A stretch of DNA of 64,000 bases from Mallotus nudiflorus (GCA_947683625.1 CANTUR010000039.1:7936001-8000000); one strand, 5' to 3'. Positions 46,681 to 57,535 are shown, counted from the first letter of the stretch. A program made the numbers and translations. Notes: generated from the sequence alone by a model not told the origin.

Positions 46681-47830
46681 CCTACTCTTCAAATCTAGTT
46701 TAGTGAATACAGTAGAACCATTAATCTAGTAAAGAAAATCATTTAATCGAGGAATGGAAAAATTTGTACCTAACCATTATTTTATTGATAGCTATGTTGT
46801 CCATACACATGTAATAAGAACCATCCTTCTTTAATGTTAAAAGGGTAGGCACTTCATAAGGATTCATGCTCTCTCTTATATGGCCCTTAACTAACACCTC
46901 TTCAACTTGCCTGTATAACTCCTCATTCTTATATGGACTCATCTTGTAATATGATTTGTTTGGCAATGCTACTTCTAGCACTAAATCAATGGCATATTGA
47001 ATGCCACATAATAGAGACAAACCATCTAGTAGCTCATCAAGAAATAAATCACTTAATTCTATAATTAGTGGAGTTATTACTTCTGGAACATAATTAGATT
47101 CAACCACCTCCTTTCCCATCAACATATACCCTATTTCTAACTCTTGCAACTCCTCATCAAATTGAGCTAAAGATAACAGGCAGTAACATCACTTGTAGGT
47201 TTAGGTTTCTCCACTACCTGCCTACTAAGTAATAATATAATTTTAATTCCATCAAACATAAAATTGTAAGTATTATTTCGCCCATCATGAGTTACAGCTC
47301 TATCATACTGCAAAGCCTACTTAATAGCAAATAAAATGCATCCATAGCAACTACATCACACCAAACAACATCTTTATATTTTATACGAATTAAAAATGAA
47401 ACCAACACCCATTTAAACATTGCTACTTCACCACCCTTTTTAAGTCAAGCCAATTTATAAGGTTTAGGATGCTTTTTAGTCTAGATATTTAATTTTTGGA
47501 TAGCCTCAAAAAATACTATAATATTTTCATAGCTCTCACTGTTAATTGAAAAATGACATACCTTGTCCTTAATGGTATAAATAGACTGAAAATATTACTC
47601 TACAGCTAATCAACCTCCTCTACACCTCTCTGTATCAAACAGAAATGTTGAACCACCAATGTAGTCCTTACATCTCCCTTTAACTGCACTTTATTAACTG
47701 CTTTTTCATCATACACTGGTTCTCCTTTGATTTCTAATCCATTTTCATCATAATCATATGTTTCAATAAACAAAGCCAAATAAATTAGGGATGATTATTG
47801 AATTTCCATTTAGTTTGTTAATGCCCAAAA
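46681..47830 (-). pseudogene. Ty3/gypsy protease-RT fragment fused to the Sirevirus
   Basis: On the minus strand: a protease-like region with KHPKPYKLA, LKKGGEVAMFKWVL and VVWCDVVAMDAF (about 47550-47290), then YDRAVTHDGRNNTYNF-like sequence across frames. RT follows: LLDGLSLLCGIQYAIDLVLE, EVLVKGHIRESMNPYEVP and KKDGSYYMCMDNIAIN (46739-47149), ending at STVFTKLDLKSRYYHI (about 46690). The RT is cut just after its first catalytic aspartate. No LTR of this element was found. Confidence 0.65.
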
Positions 47831-48279
47831 AAAATCTTCTACTAATTTGTTTAGTCAAAGAATACTCAGAATAACAGGCATTAAAATTCATTAATTCTCA
47901 AAGAATACCCAAAAATTGAAATCTCTATTAAAATTGATAAAAAAAACTATTAAACATCCTAAAACATGACAAATAAATATTATTCAATCGAAAACCCTAA
48001 AATAAAATGCAAAAAGACAAAAAAAAAACTTGAACATAAACTTTAAAGCTAAATTTAAGGCCTTAAATGATTTAATTTAGGCTTGAAACGTGGTTTATTA
48101 TGGGTAATCCTTATAATAAATATAGGTCTTTAAATCAGCTTCATTTTGATATATTATGAGCTTCATGACTCAACTGGAGCTGAAAGTTAAAGCATGTTGA
48201 AGTACCATTGTGCACTTTCTTTTATCAAATTCGCCATAAAAATCTAAGGCCCTTTGCTCTGCATCAAATAGCCAAAGTA
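47831..48279. other. Unassigned sequence between retroelement fragments
   Basis: AT-rich. No coding match was recognised on either strand. It probably includes 5' sequence of the gypsy fragment and the truncated start of the copia element that follows. Confidence 0.3.
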
Positions 48280-49500
48280 AAAAAAATTCAAAGAATAGGC
48301 TATTTTCTTTGAATATTCAAAATGATGTTGCAAAGTGTTTGAAAACTTATTACAAAAATGCATCTTGGTTATGACATCTTTGATTTGGGCACCTCAACTT
48401 TGGAAACTTAAAACTATTATTGAAAAAGAGAATGGTGAGAGGACTACCTTGCATCATCCATCTACATCAATTTTGTGAAGGGAGTTTACTTGGAAAGAAG
48501 TTCAGAAATAACTTTCCTAAGAATCATATTCAAAAGCTAAGAAGCCATTAGAGCTCATTCATACTGATATGTGTGGGCCAATTACTCCAAGCTCTCTTAG
48601 TAAAAATAACTATTTCTTTCTTTTTATCGATGAGTTTTTAAGAAAAACTTGGGTATATTTCTTAAAGTAAAAATTAGAGGTCTTTAAAGTATTCAGGACA
48701 TTTAAAACTGATGTGGAGAATAAGAGTGGTCGGAAGATTAAAATAATGAGATCAAATTGAGGAGGATAATTCACTTCAAATGAATTCTAAGAGTTTTATG
48801 AAATAAATGGAATTCAAAATTTTCTCACTATTATGAGATCTCTATAATAAAATGGCATTACAGAAAGAAAATCGAACCATCCTTGATATGGTATAAATCA
48901 TGCTCAAAAGCAAACATTTGTATGAAGAATTTTGGGTTGAAACAGTGGCTACAACAGTCTACTTGTCCAACCGATCTCCAATAAGAAGTGTTTGGGGAAA
49001 GACACCACAAGAAGCCTAGAATAGAAGAAAGCCTAAATTTCTCACCTTAGAGTATTTCGAAGTGTAGCCCATGTTTACATACCAGATGAAAGAAGAACTA
49101 AACTTAATGATAAAAGTGAAAGATACATCTTTATTGGTTATTCTACTCATTCAAAAGGGTACAAACTATATAATCCAAATAACAAGAAGTTTGTTATCAG
49201 CTGAAATGTGATGTTTGTTAAAGAAGGTGAATGGGAGTTTAACTCTTCCACAGATAAATTCAACTTCTTTCCTCAGTTTGATGAAACAGAGCAAACACCA
49301 ATAGAGCAACTAGGTGAACCTCAACAAGAGCACACTACACCACCTGCTTCACCAATGTGAAGTAATAAAGGAAATTCATCGCCATCTTTCCTTTCTAAAG
49401 GAAATAAAGAATGCACAAGTATTCAAGATCTTTATAAGTTGACTAATCAACTTAAGAATCTCACTCTTTTTTACCTTTTTGCTAATTATGAACTTCTAAG
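48280..49500 (+). pseudogene. Ty1/copia integrase, decayed
   Basis: Plus-strand frames contain the zinc-binding end (RMVRGLPCI, C..C remnants), KPLELIHTDMCGPITPSSLS with the first catalytic aspartate, NNYFFLFIDEF, the second-aspartate region (SDxGGEFTS-like, decayed), GITERKNRTILDMV-like sequence with the glutamate area, and KTPQEA. Stops occur about every 30-60 codons. Confidence 0.75.
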
Positions 49501-50990
49501 AAGTTGCATGAGATGAAAAATGGAGAAATGCAATGGATGATGAAATCAAAGCTATTAAAAAGAATGACACATAGGAATTCACTACTCTTCCCAAAGAACA
49601 TAAGTTAATTGGTGTCAAATGGGTTTACAAAATAAAAAAGAATGTCAAATGAGAGGTCAAAAAGCATAAAGCAAGGCTAGTTGCCAAAGGTTACAGTAAA
49701 AAAGCTGGAATTAACTATGATGAGGTATTTGCTCCTATTGCAAGCTTAAATACTGTTAAACTGATTATTTCTTTAGCAGCTCAAAATAGGTGGAAGATTC
49801 ACCATATGGATATAAAGTCTACATTTCCAAATTGAGTCCTTAAAGAAGAAGTCTACATTTAACAACTAATGGGTTATACTATGAAAGGACATGAAAATAG
49901 TGTCATAAAATTGAAGAAGGCCATTTATGGATTGAAGAAAGTTCCCAAAGCATTGAATAGCATAATTGCCAAATATTTTCAATATAGTGGCTTCATCAAA
50001 TGTCCATATGAACATGCCTTTTATTTCAAAATCAAAGATAGAGATGTCTTTATCATGTGCCTATATGTTGATGATTTGATTTTCACTATGTTCAAAGATT
50101 TCAAAAAAGAAATGACAATGGAGTTCAAGATGATAGACATTGAGTTTATGGCGTATTATCTTGGCATTGAAAAGTTAAACAACATGAGGATGAAATTTTC
50201 ATCTCATAAGAAGGCTATACAAAGGAAATTCTCAAGAAGTTCAAGATCGAGAACTACAAACCGATAAGCATGCCAGTGGAATATGGAGTTAAATTATCCA
50301 AGCATGAAGAAGGAGAAAGTATGGATCCAATATACTATAAAATTTTAGTTAGAAGTTTATGCTATCTAACTTACAAAAGGCCTAATACTCTAGATACGGT
50401 TGGATTGGTGAGCCTTTACTTGGAATTTCTAATAACCACTCATCTTAAAGTTGCAAAGAGAATCCTTTACTACCTCAAAGATACAATCAACTTTGGGTTA
50501 TTCTATTCCACTTCTAATTATTACAAGCTTGTTGGATACAGTGATAGTGATTGGAGTGGAGATTTAAATGATAGAAAAAGCACTATAGGATTTGTATTCT
50601 TGATGGGAAATACTGCTTTCACATGGATGTCAAAGAAGCAACCAATTGTCACTTTGTCAACATATGAAGCTAAGTATGTAGCTGCTACTTCATGTGTTTG
50701 TCATGAAATTTGGCTGAGAAATTTATTAAAAGAGCTAGGCTTGAAACAAGAAGAACCAATAGAGATTTGCATTGACAACAAGTCAACAATAGCTTTAGCT
50801 AAAAATACAATGTATCATGATCGAATCAAACACATCGATACTTGATACCATTACATAAGAGAATGTGTTACAAAGCAAAATGTGAAACTGAAATATGTGA
50901 GTCTCAATATCAAATTGCAAATATATTCACTAAGCCACTAAAGACTGAAGATTTTGTGAGGTTGAGAATTTTGTTTGGTCTTATAAAACA
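49501..50990 (+). pseudogene. Ty1/copia RT and RNase H
   Basis: RT starts near 49510 (RNAMDDEIKAIKKND-like sequence), then GVKWVYKIKKN and KARLVAKGYS. The frame 49869-50267 gives VIKLKKAIYGLKKVPKALNS and the catalytic LYVDDLIFT. The frame 50270-50845 (191 codons) holds MPVEYGVKLSKHEEGESMDP, GYSDSDWSGDLNDRKSTIG and YEAKYVAATSCVCHEIWLRN with the RNase H acidic residues, and ends in KHIDT plus stop. A frame break separates the two long frames at about 50268. Confidence 0.85.
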
Positions 50991-50993
50991 AGT

Positions 50994-51004
50994 TTAATGG
51001 GGGG
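50994..51004 (+). promoter_or_regulatory. Polypurine tract of the copia element
   Basis: TTTAATGGGGGG lies directly before the LTR start (TATTGAATAAC). Confidence 0.65.
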
Positions 51005-51399
51005 TATTGAATAACTAAACTTATTTTGTTGTGACGTATATGTGGTCTTAATCAAAAGAAGAAAAGTTGCGGCTAAAATTAAAAGAAAGGAATAGAAGAA
51101 AAGTTGCGACTAAGATTAAAAGAAATGAATGATGATAAGTGTTGGTGTGAAGTTGGTTTTCCACGTGTATGGTTTATTATGGTGTTAGGTTTAATATGTG
51201 TGATTTTAAATATTTTAATTATGAATATATTGAATGGTTTATATTAATTTGGGGTTTGTATAAATACCTTATCTTCCCTGCATTGTAATTATTAAGCAAA
51301 AACAATTCAAAATAAAAACTTGAGTTATAAGAGTTGCAGAAACATTTTTTGGTTCTTGAGTGTTTGATATTTTTTTTTTTATCATGGTTTTATTCAACA
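51005..51399 (+). repeat. 3' LTR of the truncated copia element
   Basis: It begins TATTGAATAAC (TG to TA change) and ends GTTTTATTCAACA, giving inverted termini TTGAATAA/TTATTCAA. It ends 251 bp from the stop codon of the MTP gene, which lies on the opposite strand. The sequence TTTATT at 51388-51393 reads AATAAA on the gene's sense strand. Confidence 0.7.
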
Positions 51400-51650
51400 C
51401 TCTACCCATTTTACAATTTCAAACAGCAAAACCAAATTTTTTAATTTTTTAAACAAATCGCTCACAATTTTTTAATTAATTTAAAAAATTATTAAAAAAT
51501 GATAAATTATTTTAATTTTTAATTAAAATGATAAAAATGCCAGAGTTGGTGAAGAAAGGCTTGAGGTAAAAATTGTTCTATATGAAACACACATGGATAT
51601 CATGTCAACAGAGGCATAAGCATATTGCTGCGTTAATCAGCATTTACTTA
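51400..51650 (-). other. 3' flank/UTR of the MTP gene
   Basis: AT-rich region downstream of the MTP stop codon. No AATAAA is present on the gene's sense strand in this interval; the nearest one lies in the adjacent LTR. Confidence 0.5.
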
Positions 51651-51995
51651 TTACACATTGGTTTTATGTTCAGGGCGGTGAGTGTACTCAAAATCTATAT
51701 GCACAAATGCACGCTCAACTTCTGGGAGTTGTTCAAGCTTCTCCTGAAGAGTCTCACCAATGTTATGAGCTTGGTTTAAAAACATGTCTTCTGGCAACAC
51801 TATGTCAACCTCCACAAAGTAATGCGATCCAAAAGTGTAAGCCCTGACTGTATCAATTTGTTTAATCTCTTCGTGATGATTCCATATCAGGTAAGTTAAC
51901 TTTGCTAGAAACTCAGGTGGTGCTGTTCTTCCAATTAGCGATCTTACATTCTCTATAACTGTCCTCGCCCAAGTGCTAATTGTGTATACTGCTAT
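51651..51995 (-). CDS. MTP: MTP exon 6 (end of TM6 and cytosolic C-terminal domain)
   Basis: 345 nt including the stop, phase 0 at the acceptor (GATGCAG before ATAGCAGTA). It encodes IAVYTISTWARTVIENVRSL and the C-terminal domain with AYTFGSHYFVEVDIVLPEDM and EVERAFVHIDFEYTH, which in CDFs mediates dimerisation and metal sensing. The intron on its 5' side is 91 bp. Confidence 0.93.
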   Translation of the reverse strand: MAVYTISTWARTVIENVRSLIGRTAPPEFLAKLTYLIWNHHEEIKQIDTVRAYTFGSHYFVEVDIVLPEDMFLNQAHNIGETLQEKLEQLPEVERAFVHIDFEYTHRPEHKTNV

Positions 51996-54900
51996 CTGCA
52001 TCGAATCACATATACACATATTAGCTACAAAACTAATTACTAGCTCCACATAATATATAGTGGATCAATTAACTATGTCAACTCACTACTATAGCACCCG
52101 TAGGATCAATCCACCAGTAGTATCGGACGGCTAGAAGTGCAGTCACTAGACCCACAGAATTTGTGATAACGTCAAAGAAATGATCTTGCGCATACGTTCT
52201 CACTATTTCATTCTTGAATCTCCGGCAATACATCATTAGCATAAACTTTACCATGGTCACAGACACCATTATACCAATCACCCATTTCTCCTCTTCCTTA
52301 TCCATTTCTGGTCCAACCTGTATTCATATATATTCATGAATCCAATAAGTTGATTTACTTATTTAACGTTGATGATTACATTACTTTGATTCGAAAAACC
52401 ACGATACAGAAAGACATGAATACCTTCGAAATAAGCTGCCGACCAGACTCCAGCAGTATCTGTAAACCAAGAGTTGCCATGGCAGAAGCAAAAACAATGA
52501 TACCCTGGAAAATATCTCCGAGTATTAAGCATTAGCATGAGTAATTAATTAAGGAACTAGTAAGTGTGAATGACTGTACCACTGGTTGCATCCGCTTCTT
52601 TCCAATGGGATAATGATAGTGATTTGGCTTTTTCATGGCATTGGAAGTGAACCATAAAATAAAACCTGACAGGAGATCCAATAGGGAGTCCAGAGTTGAA
52701 GCTATTACTGCTAATGACTTGCTCTCAACAGAAGCAAAAACCTTTGCTGCAAAAAGCACCAGATTTGCTCCATTTGAAATATTCACTGCCATCCTCTCAC
52801 TCTTGGCCATCTGCTTCATTTCATCCTGTGAAAAGAAGGAAATTACAAATTTACATCTCGAAAGGCTGCATAACCAGCTCTTCAAACATGAATTAAATTA
52901 AACCAGAGAGCAACTAACTTCCGTTGCAGTTCCTGGGAAACATCCGGATTCAGTCATGGTTTCCATCTCATTATAGCCTTCAAGAAGCCTTTCTTGTCTC
53001 TTGTAGTATTCTGAAACCCCGCATTTCTTTCCTGAGTCAATCATTACAAAAATCAAATTATGTCAGCGATCCGTACCATGGAACTTAGAGGCGATCCGTT
53101 TTCCTGTACAGGCTGCTCTTAATCGAATGATCCAAGGGCCATGTCAACAAGTGGATACTTTAATTTAGAACAGGGATGCGTACCTTTGTTTTTTTTTTTT
53201 AAATTCAATTTTTTTATTTTAGAATCTAAAACTTAAATCATATATGAGTTAATCGTCGTGTAAAAATTTAAACATATATAATTTGTAAAATTTCTTTTCT
53301 TTTAAAGTTTAAATTTTAAGTTGCACAATAATAAACTTATCATGTAAATATTTAAATATTTATAGTCTGTAAAAAGAATTTAGAATATAAAATCTAATTT
53401 GTATACAAATAAAGCCGACATACAAAAATTTAAATACTTATAATTTATAAAATATTTTTTAATAATCTAATAAAAAAAATTAAACTTAGAAACAAAAAAA
53501 ATAATTGTGTTGCTAGCAGCCATCCACTGCGAGGTTGCCCATTACCCTTTAATTTATGTTTTACTAGTGTTATTTTGCGGCCACAACACGAGCAGTACTA
53601 TCATGTATCGTAATTTTATTAAATTGTTTTCCCTTTTCTGTTAATTGCCCTATGTATTTGGAGGCAACCAAGTAATTTTAAAAAATATATTTTTCGTGTA
53701 GCAGGTTATGACTATCCCCCGGCAGACTTTTTATTTTTTGGGCAGTAGTATGATGATAAGTTTACACTACCTCAAATATACCTTTGGCAAGTTTTAAATC
53801 ATACTTCCGAATCCAGCCTGTGCATTTTAGGGAAATGTCTATTGACCTTTTTTTTTTCTTTTTTCTTTGGCGTCTCATGTCACTTAGGCACGCAGATGCT
53901 CTTTGTGCCTAGACTTCGAAACCCTTTTGCGTCTTAATACGCTAAGGCTCGAGAAAATCCTCCTTAAAAACCAACGGACATTACTTTGGTAAATTATGTT
54001 TATTTCTATTCATACTTTAAGCAATACTCTGCGAAAATTAGGAAGTAACGCGCCACGACAATTATGACCAACACTACAACTCATTATATTATTATCCTAA
54101 CATAACTCAAAACAATAGCCTCAAAAGACTTTTATTCATTTCAAAACTAACTTTGCAAGGAACAGATGTAAATATGAAAATATAATTCCAAATTTGTTCA
54201 TCAATAGCAAAGAAATTTAATGAAAATATAAAAATATGCAGGCTGAGAAATCAATAAAGAAGGAAAATAAAATTATAAAGAGTTAGTGTCTTGTGAGTAA
54301 AATCCATCAAGCATATTCATAAACAAGAACCAAACATTAACTTTGTTTATTATTATCTCTTTAGCTTTGTCATTCATTATTAATTAATGAAAAGTATTGT
54401 TCGCTTCGAAATGGATTCTTAACCAACACATCACTATCGACAGAACCAAATAAAAAATTATTCTTTATGATAAATTTCGTGATTAGAAGAAAAAGTGTTT
54501 CCAGAAAACACACAGAGAAAGTGACAGTACTTGGGGTTGGAAGCAGACTGTGTAAAGAGAAGCGAGAAGAGTGATGAGTAGTAGCAGCAGCGTCATCTTC
54601 GGAGCTGATAATTTCCGGGAAACGGAACTTCTGGAGATCTAATCGCCAGGATGTGTAGATTTCCGGTGCATCACTGCTCCTGCTCTCCATGAATCGATGA
54701 TCGTAGCGACTGTCGATTCTTGATCTTAATTTTTTAACAGATAGTATTTTTTTTTCTTTTTTTGAAAGGTACACTCCCAATGCGAAAATGCAGCCCAACT
54801 CCGCGGAAGGTTCGTTCGCAATATACAGATATCCCCAAGTACGTGATATTGTATATGCACTTCCATTGTGCGTCTAATGTTTGATTCTAAATTAATATAT

Positions 54901-56651
54901 CCATTAAATTTAGGCTCCATTTATGAAAAATATTCTTTCAAAAAATATTTTTTTATTTTTAAATATTTAAATTATCTAAGAAAATAAGTAAAATAAAATA
55001 ATATAATTATCAAAAGAAAATTATTTTAATGCGTTCTTTCTCATTTATTATCTTTTCTTTTATATTTTAATATCTTGTCTCCTCATTTGTTATTTTTTTT
55101 AATATTGCAACTAAATATAGAAAAATATTTTTTTAGAAAATATTTTTCTGACCAAAAATAAAATATTTTTTACAAATAAATAAAGAGTTTAAAAAATATG
55201 AAAAAAAAACTGTAAATGAATATAAAAACTTATATAAATATTTAAAATAAATCTTAATTATAAGTACATAGGTTGAGGTAAATATAGATGTCACTTTAGC
55301 CTAAAGTATAAGTCATATCATATCTCTTTTAGAAAAGTAATTATAATAAAAATTGGCTACTGGAGACTAAAGTGGAAGTGAAGTGAATGCCTATTGAATG
55401 GTCGGTTGTGTGAACAAATCTTTCCAAGCCACCGCCTATATCTAATTTACCAAATTGAAGAAATCGTATATACAGTTAATACAACTTCATTTAATTATGT
55501 TCTTAAACTTTATAGGCCAAGTGGACAGATGTGCATATATATATTTCAAAGACTTTTTTTTCTTTCCTTTTTATTCAAAGTATATAATCTTTAAATAATT
55601 AATAATATATTAATATTTAACATATACTGTCTCAAAATATATATATATTTAAGATAAGAAAATATAGATAAATCTAGTTTTAAACGTTATGATAAGAAAA
55701 TCTCAAAGCCATTTACGATTGATTTTATTATTATTATTATTATTTTTGAACAAAACAAAAAACAAAATATTATGTGATGATGGAGAGGAAGAAAATAAAG
55801 ATGGCCGATTTTGTGAATAAAACAAAAACCAAAAAAACAAAATATGTGTGGAATGAGCACATCAGGTGATGACTAAAACAAGGAGAATTGAAGACCACTA
55901 TTAGCATATCCGTATACGTGTGGATACAGTACTTTCTATAAGTAGAAAGTACTAGTGCACACTGCGCAAAACAAAACAAAATAAAATAAAATAAAATCCT
56001 ATCCAACATATATGTGCATAAATTGTAATTGAAAATTATAAATTTTAAAAAAAATATTTGCATATATACACCGCAAAGTGTAGGCACTATTAATTAAGTT
56101 AAAACTTAGTGTAAACAACACCAAAAATAGGATAAAATTTGAATCTACAATCGCATAAGAACATAAATACATATCTAATGTTCTCTTATATTACTTTAAA
56201 AAATTACATTTATTTTTATCATAAAATTCTAAAATATTGCGGCATATTAACTTTTTTTTTGTTTGGTATATGAATTTCAATCAACAAAATATATTTGTCT
56301 AATCATCTATTCCCATTAAGCAAGATTAATTAATCACATAAATTTGCTTGTATTGTAATAAAAGTGCATATATAAATAACTAAATAAAACTAGGCATATA
56401 TATATATATATATATATAAGTATGTATAGTATAGTGTAGTTATGCGCACCTTGAGCAGGGAGGAAAGGAAAGCAATGGTGAAAATGATGATCAGATGGGT
56501 AGTGTTGATTTGATATTCGAAAGTTGTCGAGATTCAATTTCCATGACATTTTGGTTGATGGCTCTTCACAATAATCTTTTTCTGCTGCATCAATAATGTT
56601 GCTATAATTGAAGGTAGCAGTTGCAGTCTTGCCTATTCCTTCTTCATCCAT
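51651..56651 (-). CDS. MTP: Manganese-type cation diffusion facilitator (metal tolerance protein, MTP9/10-like)
   Basis: Metal/proton antiporter of the Mn-CDF group, which moves Mn2+ out of the cytosol into vacuolar, prevacuolar or Golgi compartments. Coding exons on the minus strand: first exon 56651-56450 or 54690-54531, then 53031-52919, 52825-52580, 52504-52424, 52317-52087 and 51995-51651 (stop). All junctions are GT-AG and keep frame. The product is 405 or 391 residues, the usual size for plant MTP9-11. Both Mn-CDF D-x-x-x-D signatures are intact: DSLLD in TM2 and DHFFD in TM5. Six membrane spans are visible, followed by the cytosolic domain (TVRAYTFGSHYFVEVDIVLP) and a C terminus ending THRPEHKTNV. 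No damage was seen. MTP9 versus MTP10 is not resolved. Confidence 0.93.
52087..52317 (-). CDS. MTP: MTP exon 5 (TM4, TM5, start of TM6)
   Basis: 231 nt, phase 0 at both ends. It encodes VGPEMDKEEEKWVIGIMVSV (TM4), AQDHFFDVITNSVGLVTALL (TM5 with the second D-x-x-x-D site) and WWIDPTGAIV. The donor is GTGAGT. Confidence 0.93.
52424..52504 (-). CDS. MTP: MTP exon 4 (TM3)
   Basis: 81 nt, 27 codons, phase 0. It encodes GIIVFASAMATLGLQILLES followed by GRQLISK. Confidence 0.92.
52580..52825 (-). CDS. MTP: MTP exon 3 (TM1 and TM2)
   Basis: 246 nt, phase 0. It encodes DEMKQMAKSERMAVNISNGA, NLVLFAAKVFASVESKSLAV (TM1), the first metal site DSLLDLLSGFILWF (TM2) and YPIGKKRMQPV. The intron to exon 4 is only 75 bp. 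Confidence 0.93.
52919..53031 (-). CDS. MTP: MTP exon 2 (cytosolic N-terminal part)
   Basis: 113 nt. The acceptor leaves two bases (GA) to complete a codon, so it needs a phase-1 first exon. It encodes KKCGVSEYYKRQERLLEGYN and EMETMTESGCFPGTATE. The donor is GTTAGT. Confidence 0.9.
53032..54530 (-). other. MTP first intron (proximal form)
   Basis: A 1.5-kb AT-rich intron with no internal gene or clear repeat. It starts GTACTG and ends GATTGACTCAG on the minus strand. Confidence 0.6.
54531..54690 (-). CDS. MTP: MTP proximal alternative first exon (1B)
   Basis: 160 nt from ATG 54690: MESRSSDAPEIYTSWRLDLQ, KFRFPEIISSEDDAAATTHH, SSRFSLHSLLPTP. The donor after 54531 is A|GTACTG, phase 1, so the A joins the GA of exon 2 as an arginine codon. 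SWRLDLQKFRF is the tryptophan-containing N-terminal motif of Mn-CDFs and parallels SWKLNLDNFRI in the distal exon. The same frame is open upstream to an ATG at 54798, so a longer N terminus is possible. The donor context is weaker than that of the distal exon. Confidence 0.7.
54691..56449 (-). other. Interval between the two alternative MTP first exons
   Basis: AT-rich, with no further exon recognised. It would be intron for the distal transcript and 5' region for the proximal one. Possible proximal TATA-like words on the minus strand are near 54890-54905 (GGATATATTAAT). A 105-codon minus frame at 55770-56087 is low-complexity and not convincing. Confidence 0.45.
56450..56651 (-). CDS. MTP: MTP distal alternative first exon (1A)
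   Basis: 202 nt from ATG 56651: MDEEGIGKTATATFNYSNII, DAAEKDYCEEPSTKMSWKLN, LDNFRISNQHYPSDHHFHHC, FPFLPAQ. The donor is AAG|GTGCGC, phase 1, giving G plus GA of exon 2 as glycine. A histidine-rich stretch (HYPSDHHFHH) may bind metal. An in-frame ATG at 56777 would add 42 residues that look like translated leader. TATA-like and CACGTG boxes lie 165-205 bp upstream of the chosen start. Confidence 0.8.
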
Positions 56652-56816
56652 TACAAGTATGTGTAGTGCGTTCTCTACAATAATGGGGTGATCGGTGTGT
56701 AGAGAATATAGTAGAATTGCAGTTTGTTTTGAAGTTTGCTTTCGATGTTTACTGTAAAAACAAAGAAACTGCTTCACACCAAAATAAATAAAAAAGAAAG
56801 AAACTACCTCCTTAAT

Positions 56817-56826
56817 CCTTATATAA
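56817..56826 (-). promoter_or_regulatory. TATA-like box of the distal MTP promoter
   Basis: The minus strand reads TATATAAGG, about 170 bp upstream of the start codon of exon 1A, which would put transcription start near 56790. Confidence 0.55.
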
Positions 56827-56836
56827 TAACTTCATG

Positions 56837-56856
56837 ACACGTGACTACACGTGACT
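56837..56856. promoter_or_regulatory. Two tandem G-boxes (CACGTG)
   Basis: CACGTG occurs at 56838-56843 and 56848-56853 in the repeated decamer ACACGTGACT, 12-30 bp upstream of the TATA-like box. G-boxes bind bZIP and bHLH factors; ACACGTG(G/A)C is the core of abscisic-acid-type elements. Confidence 0.65.
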
Positions 56857-57535
56857 TATTCCTTTTTTTCCTTGTTTATGTATTCCCCCAGCTCTTTTCT
56901 GTCTGTCAAACCATCACTGTTTCTTGTCATTTCTTTTGTCTCCTTCCATTTTCATTTGCTATCAATATTTTTATTTTCCATAATAATTATAAAAACGCTA
57001 TTAATATTTTGCCCTAATTTCATATCCATTATTAATAGTTTTTACAATGTAAATACATTTTTATCATTTTAAAAATTATATATTTAATTTCCTTTTATAA
57101 TTGGTATATATTTTTATCGTTAGTGAGATTCATTATATCTAAAATTAATGACGAATGTAAGATTAAAGCAAATCATCATAATTGTTTTTGTAACTTTTTT
57201 AATAAATTAAACATCATTAGTGACAAAATTTTATTTAACTCTTTATTTTGTTTAATTTCAGTAAAAAAATTATTAAAATAAATAAATTCTAAATAAAATT
57301 CATTTAATTTTAAATAAATTATTATAAATAAAGTATATTTAGTTTAAATGACTATTTTGAAAAATAAAAAATTTAAATAATAAATAATAAATAAAATTAC
57401 AAAATTAAAATTTAAAATAAATTTCATAAAATTTTTATTTGAACTAAAATCACTTAGTCACATATGAAAATAAATTTTATAATATTTTATAAAATTTATT
57501 TATACCAAATACACCTCACTATTTGCTCCATAACA
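56857..57535. other. AT-rich intergenic sequence
   Basis: Between the MTP promoter and the Tekay LTR. AT-rich with many AAATTTTAT words; no gene or repeat family was recognised. Confidence 0.5.

Larger units (their letters stand above)
48280..51399 (+). mobile_element. 5'-truncated Ty1/copia element with 3' LTR
   Basis: It begins within the GAG-pre-integrase region and runs through integrase, RT and RNase H to a polypurine tract and a 395-bp LTR. No gag, protease or 5' LTR is present. The short LTR and the C-terminal order place it among the short-LTR copia lineages (Tork/Ale-like, not resolved), unlike the Sireviruses in this window. Confidence 0.75.

Noticed and set aside
52350..52901. Three plus-strand frames of 61-88 codons over the MTP gene
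   Set aside because: Antisense shadows of MTP exons 3 and 4; they carry no independent motif.
55770..56087. 105-codon hydrophobic minus frame between the MTP first exons
   Set aside because: Phe/Leu/Ile-rich translation of AT-rich DNA with no domain, in the interval between the two alternative first exons.
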